In this document: piece by piece, positions 13,441 to 21,803 of the stretch | Numbering within the stretch: position 1 is the first letter of the stretch | Layout: each line of letters opens with the position of its first letter | Assembly (NCBI GenBank): GCA_900756925.1 | Contig: CAAELX010000056.1 | Location: 1 to 27,426, forward strand | Source: an uncultured Roseburia sp. | Lineage (GTDB): Bacteria > Bacillota > Clostridia > Lachnospirales > Lachnospiraceae | Length of the DNA: 27,426 nt | Direction of reading: 5' to 3' | The notes under the pieces: generated by a model | The model's input: only the letters and a program-made list of their open reading frames with translations | Database searches by the model: none | What the model was told of the DNA's origin: nothing | Program-made: the position numbers and the translations under genes

Positions 13441-15672
13441 TTACTTAATGGCTGTGGTCTTGTAGATGAACTTCACGCTTCCGTTCACGCCATCTGCAAT
13501 ATCTGTATAAGTCTGGTAATCAGCACCGGCATCTAAAACTGCCTGCATTCTCTCAAGCAACGGTTTCAGATCGCCATTATAGCTGTTGACAATCTTCTCA
13601 ATACCGGATTCGTTGAACTCTACAATTCCGTCTGCTAACTGGTGTGCTCCGTCCTGTAACGTGCCGACACCGTCTGTCAGCTGTCCTGTTGCGTCCGTCA
13701 CCTGTGCTGCTCCGTTTTTCAGTGCTTCATTATTTCCAACCAGAGTTGCTGCTCCGTTTGCAAGCTGCGCTGCTCCATTTGCAAGCTGCGCTGCTCCGTC
13801 CTTCAACTGTGCTGCTCCGCTGCTTAACGTGCCGGTCTTGTCATTGAGCTGTGTGATTCCTGCCTGAATCGTGCTCACACCGGTAGAGAGGTCTGACGCA
13901 CCTTTCGCAACATCTGCTGCGCCCTGTACAAGCTGACTTAACTTCGTTGCTGTATCCCCATTGCTTAAGTTTGCCTGTACCTGATCTAATGCTGCTACGG
14001 CACCGTCTACCTGACCCATACCGTTCTGTAATGTTGCGATCGTATCTCCGAGGGACGCAATCACAAGGGACGCTTCCTTCGCATTCGTAATGTTATAGTT
14101 CATGCCCTGTGCCGCAAGAGCCTGTGATACTCCTGCATAGTACTGGGATGCAGCTCCCTTTAACTGCTGGTAAGTCTCATCCGCTGCCGTCGTTCCGTCT
14201 ACGGTCAGATAAGTTGCCGCCTGTACTTCATAATCAATGCCGGTCTCTAAGCTTGCCTGTGCACCTTTTAATGCCTCCACGGTTGCCTTGGCGGTATCGT
14301 AATCCATTCCTGCGGTGTTGGTGAAGTTATCTTTCACGCCCTGCTTACTTGCCTCTAACGTACTTCCCATGCCCTGGATGGTGCCTGCTAACTGATTCAC
14401 ACCATCGCTTACCTGGGCAGCTCCGGCTGCAAGGTTCTTTGCCCCGTCTGCTGCACTGTCTGTTCCTGCTTTCAGCTGTCCGACGCCGCTTACGAGTGCC
14501 GGAACATTGTCTGCTAACGTATCGATTCCACTCTTTAAAGATCCAATTCCATTATTTAAGGTTCCGATTCCATTATTTAGAGTCACTGCGCCGTCTGTGT
14601 AAGCTGTGATTGCATCCTGTAAAGAGAGTACTCCGTTTGAGAATTCTCCCATTTTGTTCTTTAATGTATCCATGCCTTCTGCAAGTTCCCCGGAACCGTC
14701 CTGTAACTGATTTGTCGCATCCGTCAGGGAATCTAACATATCCTCAATGGAAGTTGTCGGGTCTTCCCCGTCTGCACTGATGAAGTTCGTTGCATTCATG
14801 GCAACCGTCATCGTCATCTCTAAAGAGAAGTCCTCGACCTGTGCAGTCACCTCGAAGTAATCCGGAATTGAGATATCAGAATCAAAATCAGACTCATCGA
14901 CGTTTAAGCTGTCCTTTAAGCCCGGAAGTGCATACCCCACTACAATCTTATTTTTTCCATCGGAAATCACTTTTCCGTTTGACACCTCTATATTGGTGAA
15001 GCTGTCATCGAATACCATACCGGTCAGTGTAACAAAAGGAACGTTGATCTCCTCCTCTTTGCCACCAATCTCTGCGGTTGTCGTTTCATGATTCGTGTAA
15101 TCGAAGCGGATGGTTACTTTTCCGGATTTTCCTGCGAGTTCCTCCGGTGAGATCTCTTTTCCATCCAGATAGTAGGTGATCTGTTCTGTAACCGGAAGCT
15201 CTTTCTCAGAAGTTCCCTGATAAAAAATGTCATTTCCATCTGCCTGCCAGGTCAGCTTGCTGCCGTTCTGGGTGAAGGTCTCGTCGCCCTTTACATTCTC
15301 AATGTCTTTCAGGTCAGAAGCATCTTCTAAAGAAGCAGCATCGTTTTGGTTGATCAGATGGTCGGATACGATTTGCTTGGTCGCATTTCCGTTGCTGTCT
15401 GCGATCACGTAGACCGTCTCCTCTTTTCCGATATCCACTTCATTGATCTTCAGGCTGCTGTTTAAGGCATCGGTGAGCTTCTCCTCCTCACCCTCTGCGG
15501 TGTTGACTTTATTTGCAGCCACTCCGACAACGGCGTTTGTGGCACCTTCTCCATGGGAATTCAAGCCGTATACGGAAGCACCGGTCCCGACCATTGTCAC
15601 AACGAGAATACCGGCCACGATGCGGATTACATATTTATTTTTAAAATGTTTTTTTAACTCTGCTAATTTCAT
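13441..15672 (-). CDS. Membrane-anchored coiled-coil protein, YhgE/Pip-like repeats
   Basis: From ATG 15670-15672 the product has 743 residues: one N-terminal transmembrane helix (about 15-38), a beta-rich external part (about 70-290), and a long region (about 300-690) of heptad and 11-residue repeats with DG and NG turns, such as QLKDGAAQLANGAAQLANG, as in YhgE/Pip and related phage-infection-type proteins. The terminal multi-helix membrane domain of YhgE/Pip is absent; the chain ends in a soluble segment. It lies 21 nt after the MMPL transporter gene, so the two are co-translated. Probable role is an extracytoplasmic partner of that transporter. An in-frame GTG three codons earlier is the alternative start. 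Function unproven. Confidence 0.8.
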   Translation of the reverse strand: MKLAELKKHFKNKYVIRIVAGILVVTMVGTGASVYGLNSHGEGATNAVVGVAANKVNTAEGEEEKLTDALNSSLKINEVDIGKEETVYVIADSNGNATKQIVSDHLINQNDAASLEDASDLKDIENVKGDETFTQNGSKLTWQADGNDIFYQGTSEKELPVTEQITYYLDGKEISPEELAGKSGKVTIRFDYTNHETTTAEIGGKEEEINVPFVTLTGMVFDDSFTNIEVSNGKVISDGKNKIVVGYALPGLKDSLNVDESDFDSDISIPDYFEVTAQVEDFSLEMTMTVAMNATNFISADGEDPTTSIEDMLDSLTDATNQLQDGSGELAEGMDTLKNKMGEFSNGVLSLQDAITAYTDGAVTLNNGIGTLNNGIGSLKSGIDTLADNVPALVSGVGQLKAGTDSAADGAKNLAAGAAQVSDGVNQLAGTIQGMGSTLEASKQGVKDNFTNTAGMDYDTAKATVEALKGAQASLETGIDYEVQAATYLTVDGTTAADETYQQLKGAASQYYAGVSQALAAQGMNYNITNAKEASLVIASLGDTIATLQNGMGQVDGAVAALDQVQANLSNGDTATKLSQLVQGAADVAKGASDLSTGVSTIQAGITQLNDKTGTLSSGAAQLKDGAAQLANGAAQLANGAATLVGNNEALKNGAAQVTDATGQLTDGVGTLQDGAHQLADGIVEFNESGIEKIVNSYNGDLKPLLERMQAVLDAGADYQTYTDIADGVNGSVKFIYKTTAIK
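13748..13810 (-). repeat. 21-bp in-gene tandem repeat (heptad AAQLANG/DG)
   Basis: Three units of 21 bp at 13748-13768, 13769-13789 and 13790-13810. The first two differ at one base; the third has diverged in its second half. Each encodes one coiled-coil heptad of the neighbouring protein, so length changes here would alter the coiled coil by whole heptads. Confidence 0.7.
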
Positions 15673-15693
15673 TTCTTCCACTCTTCCTTTCTT

Positions 15694-17814
15694 TTACTGA
15701 ACAGATACGTTCTGCTCTGTCGTTTTCATCTTTGTTTCCTGTTTCTTCGGTTTAAAGCCCGCGCTGCTTGCACAGATCAACCGGTCAAATACCATAAACA
15801 TGGATGGCAGGATAAAAATTACAACAAACATACTGATGATCGCGCCTCTCGCCATGAGAGAACAAAGGGAACTGATCATATCAATATTCGAATACATTCC
15901 AACACCAAAGGTTGCGGCAAAGAAGCTTAACGCACTGACGATGATCGACTGAATAGATCCTTCGAGTGCTGTCGTGATCGCATCCTTTTTCTCTGCTCCC
16001 CTGCTTCTCGCCCTCTTATATTTATTCGTCATCAGGATCGCATAATCGACCGTCGCACCCAGCTGGATCGTGCCGATGACGATAGATGCGATAAACGGAA
16101 GTGTCGTGTGGGTGTAGCACGGAATACCCATATTGATGAAAATTGCAAATTCGATGACGGCAACTAAGATCACCGGCAGGGACGCTGATTTGAATACCAG
16201 CAGTATAATGAAGAAAATCGCTCCGATGGACACCGCACTGACACGGGTAAAGTCTTCATCCGTAATCTCGATCAGATCCTTCGTACAAGGAGCCTCACCA
16301 ATCAACATCGCGTTGCTGTCGTATTTCTTAATGATATTGTTAATTTCTTCACACTGTGCATTTACTTCATCGGAAGCCACTGCGTATTCACTCGACACGA
16401 TCATGAGCTGATAATTCTCACTCTGTAACACATCCTTGATGTCATCCGGAATGATGTCCTTCGGGATACCCGGTCCTACCAGGGAATCATAACCGAGCGC
16501 CATCTTCACGCCGTCTACCTTTTCAATCTCAGAGAGCATTGCCTTCGCCTCTTTTGAAGAAAGATGACTGTCCGCTAAAATCATATGGGTTGCTCCCATA
16601 TCGTACTCATCATTTAATTTGTTGTTTGCCGTGATACTGTCTAAGCTCTCCGGCAGGGTTCCTGCAAGGTCATAGTACACATCCGTGTGGTTATATCCAT
16701 ATACCGCCGGAATCAGAATGATAATAAATGCCACGATGAATGCGCGGTAATGCTTTACAATCCATTTTGAAATGATACCAAGATCCGGGATAATTGGCTT
16801 ATGCTTCGTCTTCTCGATCACTTTGTCGAAAACAAGGATCATGGACGGCAATACCGTTACACAGCAGATCACACCGAAGATAACACCTTTCGCCATAACC
16901 ACACCAAGGTCCATACCAAGGGTGAAGCTCATGAAACAAAGTGCGATAAATCCGGCAACCGTTGTGATGGAACTTCCGACAACAGATGTGATGGTTCCGG
17001 AGATGGCATGTGCCATCGCACGCTTCTTATCCCCGTTGAAGCGCTCCTGCTGCTCCTCATAGCTATGCCACAGGAAAATGGAATAATCCATCGTGACACC
17101 AAGCTGTAATACCGCCGCAAGTGCCTGCGTTACATAAGAAATTTCCCCTTTGAACACGTTCGAACCAAGATTGTATACAATCGCCATTCCGATTGACAAC
17201 AGGAAGAACAGCGGCATAATCGCAGAATCCATCGTGAGGGACAGTACCACCACTGCCAGGATAACAGCAATCAGCACATAAATCGGTACCTCCTGTGCGG
17301 ACAGGTTCTTTGTGTCCGTAACGACTGCTGACATACCGCTGATGAAACACTGATCTTTCACAAGACCACGAATCGTCTCGATTGCCTCCATAGTCTCATC
17401 CGCTGACATTGATGTGTCATATAAGACCACCATCAGAGTGGAATCTGCATCTTTGTTATTGAAAAACTCGTACAGGTCATCCGGCAGCATCTCCATCGGA
17501 ATGCTGACATCTAAGATAGAATCATACCAGATCACATCTTTTACATGATCCACCTGCGCCATCTCTTCCCGCATAGCTGAAATATCTTTCGGTTCCATTC
17601 CCTCCACCACGCAGAAGGAAAACGCTCCTGTTCCAAATTCATCTAACAGGATGTCCTGCCCTTTCATCGTTTCGATATCTTTTGGCAGATATGTCAGGAT
17701 ATCATAATTCACTCTCGTGTTAAAATAACCGATTGCTGATGGGATCAAGAGCAAAAAGCTTAAGATCAGAATCGGTATCCGCAGCTTCACAACTGCTTTT
17801 CCAAATTTTATCAT
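15694..17814 (-). CDS. MMPL/RND-family transporter
   Basis: Large polytopic exporter of the MMPL (RND superfamily, YdfJ-like) type. From ATG 17812-17814 (GGGAG 6 nt upstream) it has 706 residues. Two repeated halves each contain one leading helix, a large external domain and a five-helix block. The proton-relay-type signatures in the helix of each half are visible: QLGVTMDYSIFLWHSY in the first and QLGATVDYAILMTNKY in the second. The frame is open 40 codons upstream through the tetR terminator, which homologues do not support. It is followed by the coiled-coil protein gene and preceded by a TetR regulator, the usual arrangement for a regulated efflux or lipid-export pair. Substrate unknown. 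Confidence 0.9.
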   Translation of the reverse strand: MIKFGKAVVKLRIPILILSFLLLIPSAIGYFNTRVNYDILTYLPKDIETMKGQDILLDEFGTGAFSFCVVEGMEPKDISAMREEMAQVDHVKDVIWYDSILDVSIPMEMLPDDLYEFFNNKDADSTLMVVLYDTSMSADETMEAIETIRGLVKDQCFISGMSAVVTDTKNLSAQEVPIYVLIAVILAVVVLSLTMDSAIMPLFFLLSIGMAIVYNLGSNVFKGEISYVTQALAAVLQLGVTMDYSIFLWHSYEEQQERFNGDKKRAMAHAISGTITSVVGSSITTVAGFIALCFMSFTLGMDLGVVMAKGVIFGVICCVTVLPSMILVFDKVIEKTKHKPIIPDLGIISKWIVKHYRAFIVAFIIILIPAVYGYNHTDVYYDLAGTLPESLDSITANNKLNDEYDMGATHMILADSHLSSKEAKAMLSEIEKVDGVKMALGYDSLVGPGIPKDIIPDDIKDVLQSENYQLMIVSSEYAVASDEVNAQCEEINNIIKKYDSNAMLIGEAPCTKDLIEITDEDFTRVSAVSIGAIFFIILLVFKSASLPVILVAVIEFAIFINMGIPCYTHTTLPFIASIVIGTIQLGATVDYAILMTNKYKRARSRGAEKKDAITTALEGSIQSIIVSALSFFAATFGVGMYSNIDMISSLCSLMARGAIISMFVVIFILPSMFMVFDRLICASSAGFKPKKQETKMKTTEQNVSVQ

Positions 17815-17856
17815 CGTTCTCTCCCTTTCTGTTTTCTTTCTGACATGACTATAAAA

Positions 17857-17890
17857 AAAAAGACTGAATATGAAAATATTCAATCTTTTT
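17857..17890 (-). terminator. Terminator between tetR and the MMPL gene
   Basis: A 14-bp stem (17857-17870 with 17877-17890) with one U-G pair on the minus strand, 6-nt loop, followed by a run of nine T there. It separates the TetR gene from the MMPL pair by transcript. Just past it, TATAGT (17848-17853) with TTTTCA 17 bp upstream in the loop could serve as a weak promoter for the MMPL gene. Confidence 0.8.
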
Positions 17891-17970
17891 AGGGTGTTTG
17901 CTTTGCTATACAATTTTTTTAATCTGTATTTCACAGACTACACATTTTCCGTTTTGTATATGTATGAATC

Positions 17971-18537
17971 CTACATATCTGCAATGATATCATCCATTGA
18001 TCTCTTGATGATGTAATCGTAAATCTCTGCCAGTTCCTTTGCCGGAATCGTCATTCCGGACTGAATCCAGGTGATGACCACATAGCACATGGACTGTGCA
18101 TAATACTCCGAGATTCGCTGCGGTGTCAGCCACGAATATTTCTGCTTTCTTCCGGTATGATGGCTCTCGATCACGGACAGGAGTACCTGCTGCACACAGT
18201 TCTTCGCGATCTCCCCGAACGAATTCTGTCCCTCTAAGCGGATCGCCTTTGTGTAGAATTCGCGCTCTTTTTCAATATTCGTAAACAGTAAGACCAGTCC
18301 CTCACTGATCATGCCATTCTGGATGAGCGGCTCGCTCGGATCTAACAATTCTGTCTTGATAATCCATTCCAGCAACTCATATTTATCCTGAAAATGATTA
18401 TAAAAAGTCGGACGGATCACTCCAGCCAGGTCTGTGATTTCTTTAATTGTAATTTTTTCAATCGGATGCTTCTTTGCAAGTTCCTTAAAGCTTTCCGCTA
18501 GAAGTGAATCTATTGTACTCTTTCCCTGTCCCGTCAT
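17971..18537 (-). CDS. TetR/AcrR family transcriptional regulator
   Basis: Dimeric repressor type. The 188-residue protein has an N-terminal helix-turn-helix (about 28-52: ITIKEITDLAGVIRPTFYNHF, with the family's TFYNHF recognition segment) and a helical ligand-binding C-terminal part. It lies directly upstream of the MMPL transporter and coiled-coil genes on the same strand, so it most likely controls that pair and itself, responding to a transported or membrane-active compound. ATG 18535-18537 has only a weak ribosome site (GAGG about 10 nt away). Follows the 76-residue gene after 27 nt. Confidence 0.92.
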   Translation of the reverse strand: MTGQGKSTIDSLLAESFKELAKKHPIEKITIKEITDLAGVIRPTFYNHFQDKYELLEWIIKTELLDPSEPLIQNGMISEGLVLLFTNIEKEREFYTKAIRLEGQNSFGEIAKNCVQQVLLSVIESHHTGRKQKYSWLTPQRISEYYAQSMCYVVITWIQSGMTIPAKELAEIYDYIIKRSMDDIIADM

Positions 18538-18564
18538 AACTCCCTCATGCTTTACAACAATTCT

Positions 18565-18795
18565 TTATTCATCAAATTCCACTGTGACGAAATATCCCTT
18601 CGGCGTTTCCTTAACGTCCACAACCTTACCCTCTTTCGACTTGATCCGGTTTCCTACCGGATAGTTTGCCGACATAGCATAGGCCTTTCCAAGTGTATAA
18701 TAATAAGAGTTCGGAAGCTTTCCCTCTGTGATCGGGATCACCTGCCCGATCTCGACTAAACCGGTCCGCTCCATCTTGAATTCTTCCTGTCTCAT
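18565..18795 (-). CDS. Small conserved hypothetical protein, 76 residues
   Basis: I do not recognise a named family. The 76-residue product is soluble, with no signal or membrane helix, and is beta-rich in appearance: VEIGQVIPITEGKLPNSYYY, then VGNRIKSKEGKVVDVKET and GYFVTVEFDE, like a small SH3- or KOW-type barrel. AGAGGA lies 7 nt before ATG 18793-18795; an internal ATG at codon 8 is possible. It stands 17 nt after the DUF308 gene and 27 nt before tetR, so it is likely part of that transcript. Small proteins of this look are widespread in Lachnospiraceae. Confidence 0.75.
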   Translation of the reverse strand: MRQEEFKMERTGLVEIGQVIPITEGKLPNSYYYTLGKAYAMSANYPVGNRIKSKEGKVVDVKETPKGYFVTVEFDE

Positions 18796-18812
18796 GTCCG
18801 GTTCCTCTTTTC

Positions 18813-19415
18813 CTAATCTCTCTCGTCTTCGTCAGTATCTGCTTCCTTATATTCTACATCCAACGCCTCTGCTTCCTCACGCATCGCTTTTGCAGCCTTC
18901 GCCGTCCTTGATACGATCCACAGATCAGAGATTCCGTCATATACAAGTGCCACGCCGATAAACTTCATCGCAAGGCTTACAACTCCAAACGCATTGACGA
19001 TACAGATCACACCAAATGCCAGGCTTACGATACCAAGTAACATCGCACTCCACCACTTCTCATATCCGTTCTGCTTCGTCTCCCATGCCATCCGTATATC
19101 TCCCATCCCGTGCACAGCAAGGATCACTCCGATCACGATCGGTACGATCACTGCAATGTAGGACGGTCTCGCAAAGAGCCAGACTCCGACTAATACAAGA
19201 ACAAGTCCCAGAATTCCTGAGAACGTATTCATCACTCTGTTCGTAAAAAATCCGGCCAGATTCACAACCCCCATCACAACCAGTCCACAGGCAAGTACCA
19301 TACAGATCGCATTGATCGTCTGATCTGACCACACAAATAAAACAACACCAAGTGCCATGCATAAAACTGCTGATAAAATGACATCTGCTTTGATTCTCTT
19401 TAACGCTTCTTTCAT
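18813..19415 (-). CDS. HdeD/DUF308 family membrane protein
   Basis: Predicted inner-membrane protein with about six transmembrane helices in 200 residues, in two to three repeated pairs with the GxxxxxGVxL pattern (MALGVVLFVW, LGLVLVLVGVWLF, VIGVILAVHGMGDI). This is the HdeD/DUF308 type, associated in Enterobacteria with acid stress, but function in Firmicutes is unknown. The C-terminal 25 residues are highly acidic (EYKEADTDEDERD) and cytosolic. GGAG lies about 10 nt before ATG 19413-19415. It is the first gene of a unit with the 76-residue gene and perhaps tetR, and has an extended -10 promoter upstream. Confidence 0.85.
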   Translation of the reverse strand: MKEALKRIKADVILSAVLCMALGVVLFVWSDQTINAICMVLACGLVVMGVVNLAGFFTNRVMNTFSGILGLVLVLVGVWLFARPSYIAVIVPIVIGVILAVHGMGDIRMAWETKQNGYEKWWSAMLLGIVSLAFGVICIVNAFGVVSLAMKFIGVALVYDGISDLWIVSRTAKAAKAMREEAEALDVEYKEADTDEDERD

Positions 19416-19453
19416 CCCTTTTGCACTCCTTATTCTATTCTTTCTACTCCCGT

Positions 19454-19482
19454 ATCATACCATTTTTTCCCGTTTTGGTAAA
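19454..19482 (-). promoter_or_regulatory. Putative promoter of the DUF308 gene
   Basis: Minus strand TTTACC (19477-19482), 17-bp spacer, TATGAT (19454-19459) with TG one base upstream (extended -10). It faces away from the ybaK promoter in the same 240-bp divergent gap. Confidence 0.55.
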
Positions 19483-19552
19483 CCTCATTCTGAAATGTAA
19501 TTGTTTCATTTTGATTAAACTCTTTCCATTGTTCTGTTAAAAGGATGCATTC

Positions 19553-19581
19553 TTGACATTTCCGGCTGTTTTGATTAGACT
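19553..19581 (+). promoter_or_regulatory. Putative promoter of ybaK
   Basis: Plus strand perfect TTGACA (19553-19558), 17-bp spacer, TAGACT (19576-19581). It is 77 nt from the ybaK start codon. Matches are 6/6 and 4/6. Confidence 0.65.
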
Positions 19582-19658
19582 ACACTACGAAATGAAGTGC
19601 TGTATAGAATGTTTTTGTCTGCACCTGTTTCACAAAAATGACTGACAGGAGGTTTCCA

Positions 19659-20138
19659 ATGGGAAAAGAAGTAAAAACGAACGCTATGCGTATCCTTGAT
19701 AAGAATAAAATACCTTATGAAATTCTGAATTATGAATGTGATGAATTTATTGACGGTCTGCACTCTGCCGAACTGACCGGTGCGCCGGTGGAGCAGTCTT
19801 TTAAGACGCTTGTCATGCAGGGAAAGAGTAAGCAGTATTATGTCTTTGTCCTTCCAATTGCCGAGGAGGTAGACTTAAAAGCTGCTGCAAGGACAGTCGG
19901 CGAGAAATCCGTGGAGATGATCCACGTGAAGGACATCACTGCCATTACCGGCTATGTCCGCGGAGGCTGCACCCCGATCGGCATGAAGAAGCAGTTCCAG
20001 ACGGTTCTGCATGAGAGTGCGAAGAATTTCGACAAGATTTATGTCAGCGGTGGGCGCATCGGAACCACGATCACGGTGAATCCGGATGCGCTGCTTGGGG
20101 TCGTGCGCGGGACTTATGCGGATATTATTGTGCATTGA
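19659..20138 (+). CDS. ybaK: Cys-tRNA(Pro) deacylase, YbaK/EbsC family
   Basis: Trans-editing enzyme that clears cysteine mischarged on tRNA-Pro. From ATG 19659-19661 it has 159 residues; AGGAGG at 19647-19652 with 6-nt spacing fixes this start over an earlier in-frame ATG. Visible are the QSFKTLV segment with the catalytic-type lysine K49, YVFVLPIAEEVDLKAAA, GYVRGGCTPIGMKK with the conserved GG-PIGxKK loop, and the C-terminal VSGGRIGTTITVNPDAL. The only intact gene on the plus strand, with its own promoter. Convergent with the SseB-domain gene; a shared terminator is at 20342-20393. Confidence 0.93.
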   Translation: MGKEVKTNAMRILDKNKIPYEILNYECDEFIDGLHSAELTGAPVEQSFKTLVMQGKSKQYYVFVLPIAEEVDLKAAARTVGEKSVEMIHVKDITAITGYVRGGCTPIGMKKQFQTVLHESAKNFDKIYVSGGRIGTTITVNPDALLGVVRGTYADIIVH

Positions 20139-20215
20139 GATTCCTTGGGAGATTTGTCTGTGGGACGCTGCCGATTTTTGGGAAATGGAAATCGCCCGGT
20201 GTAGGATGTGGAAGC

Positions 20216-20258
20216 CGGGAGATGGGTGGGGTTCCTACAGATTCCCACCCATCTCCCG
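20216..20258 (+). repeat. 15-bp perfect hairpin after ybaK
   Basis: CGGGAGATGGGTGGG at 20216-20230 pairs perfectly with 20244-20258; the loop is 13 nt. It lies 78 nt past the ybaK stop codon. The first T-run (TTTTTT, 20275-20280) is 16 nt away, too far for a standard terminator, so it may be an mRNA 3' stabiliser or a pause hairpin. The short frames crossing here look random. Confidence 0.6.
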
Positions 20259-20341
20259 ACATTCTTCAGGTTACTTTTTTCCGAGCGACATACGGAGGTT
20301 GTGGAACGGCACTGTGTACTGTCTTTCTTCCATGATAGAAT

Positions 20342-20393
20342 AAAATGCCTGCTACAGTAATACGAATCATAATTACTGTGACAGGCATTTTTT
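20342..20393 (+). terminator. Terminator of ybaK, possibly bidirectional
   Basis: Stem AAAATGCCTG with CAGGCATTTT (20342-20351 and 20382-20391), a 2-nt internal loop, then ACAGTAAT with ATTACTGT (20354-20361 and 20372-20379), 10-nt loop, then T6 on the plus strand. On the minus strand it ends in TTTTA, so it may also stop transcripts from the SseB gene. Confidence 0.75.
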
Positions 20394-20444
20394 AAATTCT
20401 TTATAAATGATGTACCATTTCAAACAGAACCATACACCCCAGAT

Positions 20445-20647
20445 ACCGCCCTTGTAAAACTTCGATGCGGAAAGGCTTGTGCGAACCCGGAGAAATTCCT
20501 CTACGCCACGGAGAGGAGACCCTGGCAGATTATCGAAGCCTTTGCTGAGATAATCTGCCGCTTAGGGGCTCATCGTAGTTCCCGGCGTAATGGAATTTCG
20601 GAGGGTTCGCACAAGCATTTCCGCTCACAGCCTACAACGAGGGCGGT
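20445..20647. repeat. 203-bp nested imperfect palindrome
   Basis: A layered inverted repeat between ybaK and the SseB gene. Outer arms ACCGCCCT (20445-20452) with AGGGCGGT (20640-20647), then 22-nt arms 20467-20488 with 20603-20624 with one mismatch (core TTGTGCGAACCC), then a GGA/GGA internal loop, GAAATTCC (20492-20499) with 20592-20599, TACGCC (20502-20507) with 20584-20589, and a central 11-bp stem GGCAGATTATC (20524-20534) with 20549-20559. The tip can form AGC-CTTT-GCT with flanking GA/GA. No reading frame or U-run explains it. It could be a structured RNA or a MITE-like repeat; see findings. Confidence 0.75.
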
Positions 20648-20656
20648 TTCACGCTC

Positions 20657-21562
20657 TTAGCTTGTCATCTCCCGCGGATTTCTCGCAAGATTCATAATCT
20701 CCTGCAGTTCTGCCCCCTCAACCGGTGCATTGCCGTAGCTGACATGCTTGCCTTCGGTATTGATGCCGCCGAGAAGCCGGACATCTTTCTCCTTGGTCAT
20801 CTCGATCGTGTAGTAGTTCGCCTCATCCTTCTGTGGATTGTAGGTGATATAGATACGGTAGCATAATGGCGGTACCAGTCCCTTATCCGGAAGGTCTACG
20901 CGGATTAAGGTCAGGTCTTCGGCGATATCCAGTGCCATAACGGAATAATCGTCCTCGGTGTATGGGTAGAGCTTTGGCTCTTTGAATGCGGCGGCAAAGA
21001 TCTCATTTACAAATGCTTCCTTCTCATCGCAGAGCTTCTGGATGAACTCTGCCTTCTCTGCATAAAGGCGCTTCGGAATGATGGAATACTCTGTCTGGTT
21101 CTTGACGAATGCCTGGAACTGCTGTGGTGTCATCTTCACCTGTTTCGGCTGTGCCTTGGCAAGCTTCTCATCTGCTTCGTGAAGCTTCTGAACAAGTTCC
21201 TTTTTCAGTACCAGATTGTCTGTAAACGGATTGATTACCATTCCGGCAAGGTCTAACTTCTCATTTGCAGCTACGCTGTTGCACGCCGGGAACGGCATGC
21301 TTAAGAGAGCCTGGCTCTTCGGGGAGTTCTCCATCTGTGCCTTGGAGGTGTAGACTACAAAGTACTGTTCACCGGAGTTGCTCTTTAAAAAGCACGGTGC
21401 CGGCTTATCCGGTGCCTGTAACATGGCAGGTACGAGCAGCTTGGTCGGGCGGAGAAGATTTAATACTTCCGTCAGTTTCTCCTTTGTGTGCTCTGTGGCA
21501 TATTCTTTGATTGCCTGTTCTAATCTATCGTTGGTGATTTCCATTGTCATTTTTTCTTCCAT
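20657..21562 (-). CDS. SseB N-terminal-domain protein
   Basis: Soluble 301-residue protein, no signal or membrane helix. The first half resembles the SseB N-terminal domain (LEQAIKEYATEHTKEKLTEV, LLVPAMLQ, then a FVVYTSKAQMEN strand-helix block around residues 69-78). The second half (SIIPKRLYAEKAEFIQKLCDEKEAFVNEIFAAAF onward) resembles the C-terminal part of SseB-like proteins, rich in charged helices, ending in a beta region. SseB-domain proteins are common in Firmicutes but their role is not established. The ribosome site is AAAGGA about 13 nt before ATG 21560-21562; Met5 or Met7 may be used instead. Single gene, convergent with ybaK. 10 nt separate its stop codon from the palindrome. Confidence 0.8.
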   Translation of the reverse strand: MEEKMTMEITNDRLEQAIKEYATEHTKEKLTEVLNLLRPTKLLVPAMLQAPDKPAPCFLKSNSGEQYFVVYTSKAQMENSPKSQALLSMPFPACNSVAANEKLDLAGMVINPFTDNLVLKKELVQKLHEADEKLAKAQPKQVKMTPQQFQAFVKNQTEYSIIPKRLYAEKAEFIQKLCDEKEAFVNEIFAAAFKEPKLYPYTEDDYSVMALDIAEDLTLIRVDLPDKGLVPPLCYRIYITYNPQKDEANYYTIEMTKEKDVRLLGGINTEGKHVSYGNAPVEGAELQEIMNLARNPREMTS

Positions 21563-21755
21563 GATATTTGTTGTTTCCTTTCGTTATATGGCGGTGAAAA
21601 GGTGTCCGCCAGTAGTCCGCAGTGCCGTCGAAAAACGCTAAATCATTTTCCGGCTGTCGGGCATTCGCCCTATCCGCAAAAGAAAATATAAAACCATGCC
21701 TGCAAGCAGTCAGATTTTATGTTCTCTTTTGAGGCACTGCTCATTGCTTATGCAC

Positions 21756-21761
21756 ATTTTA
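21756..21761 (-). promoter_or_regulatory. Possible extended -10 for the SseB gene
   Basis: Minus strand TAAAAT preceded by TG (TATGATAAAATG), the same -10 block as at the VanW promoter, but no good -35. It would give a leader of about 190 nt. The gap 21563-21803 otherwise shows only a short GGGC-GAAT-GCCC hairpin (21659-21670). Confidence 0.3.
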
Positions 21762-21803
21762 TCATACTCCCCCAATAAAGGGAATGTTTTTTTATTATTA
21801 CAC

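Noticed and set aside
20086..20343. Short plus-strand reading frames after ybaK
   Set aside because: No ribosome site, overlap the ybaK end and the 15-bp hairpin, and composition is not protein-like.
20467..20624. tRNA gene in the palindrome
   Set aside because: GGTTCGCAC looks T-loop-like, but no cloverleaf with acceptor and anticodon arms forms; the arms pair in a single long hairpin.
21768..21800. Plus-strand terminator-like hairpin with T7
   Set aside because: Stem is only 4 bp plus a bulged 3 bp, and no plus-strand gene precedes it.
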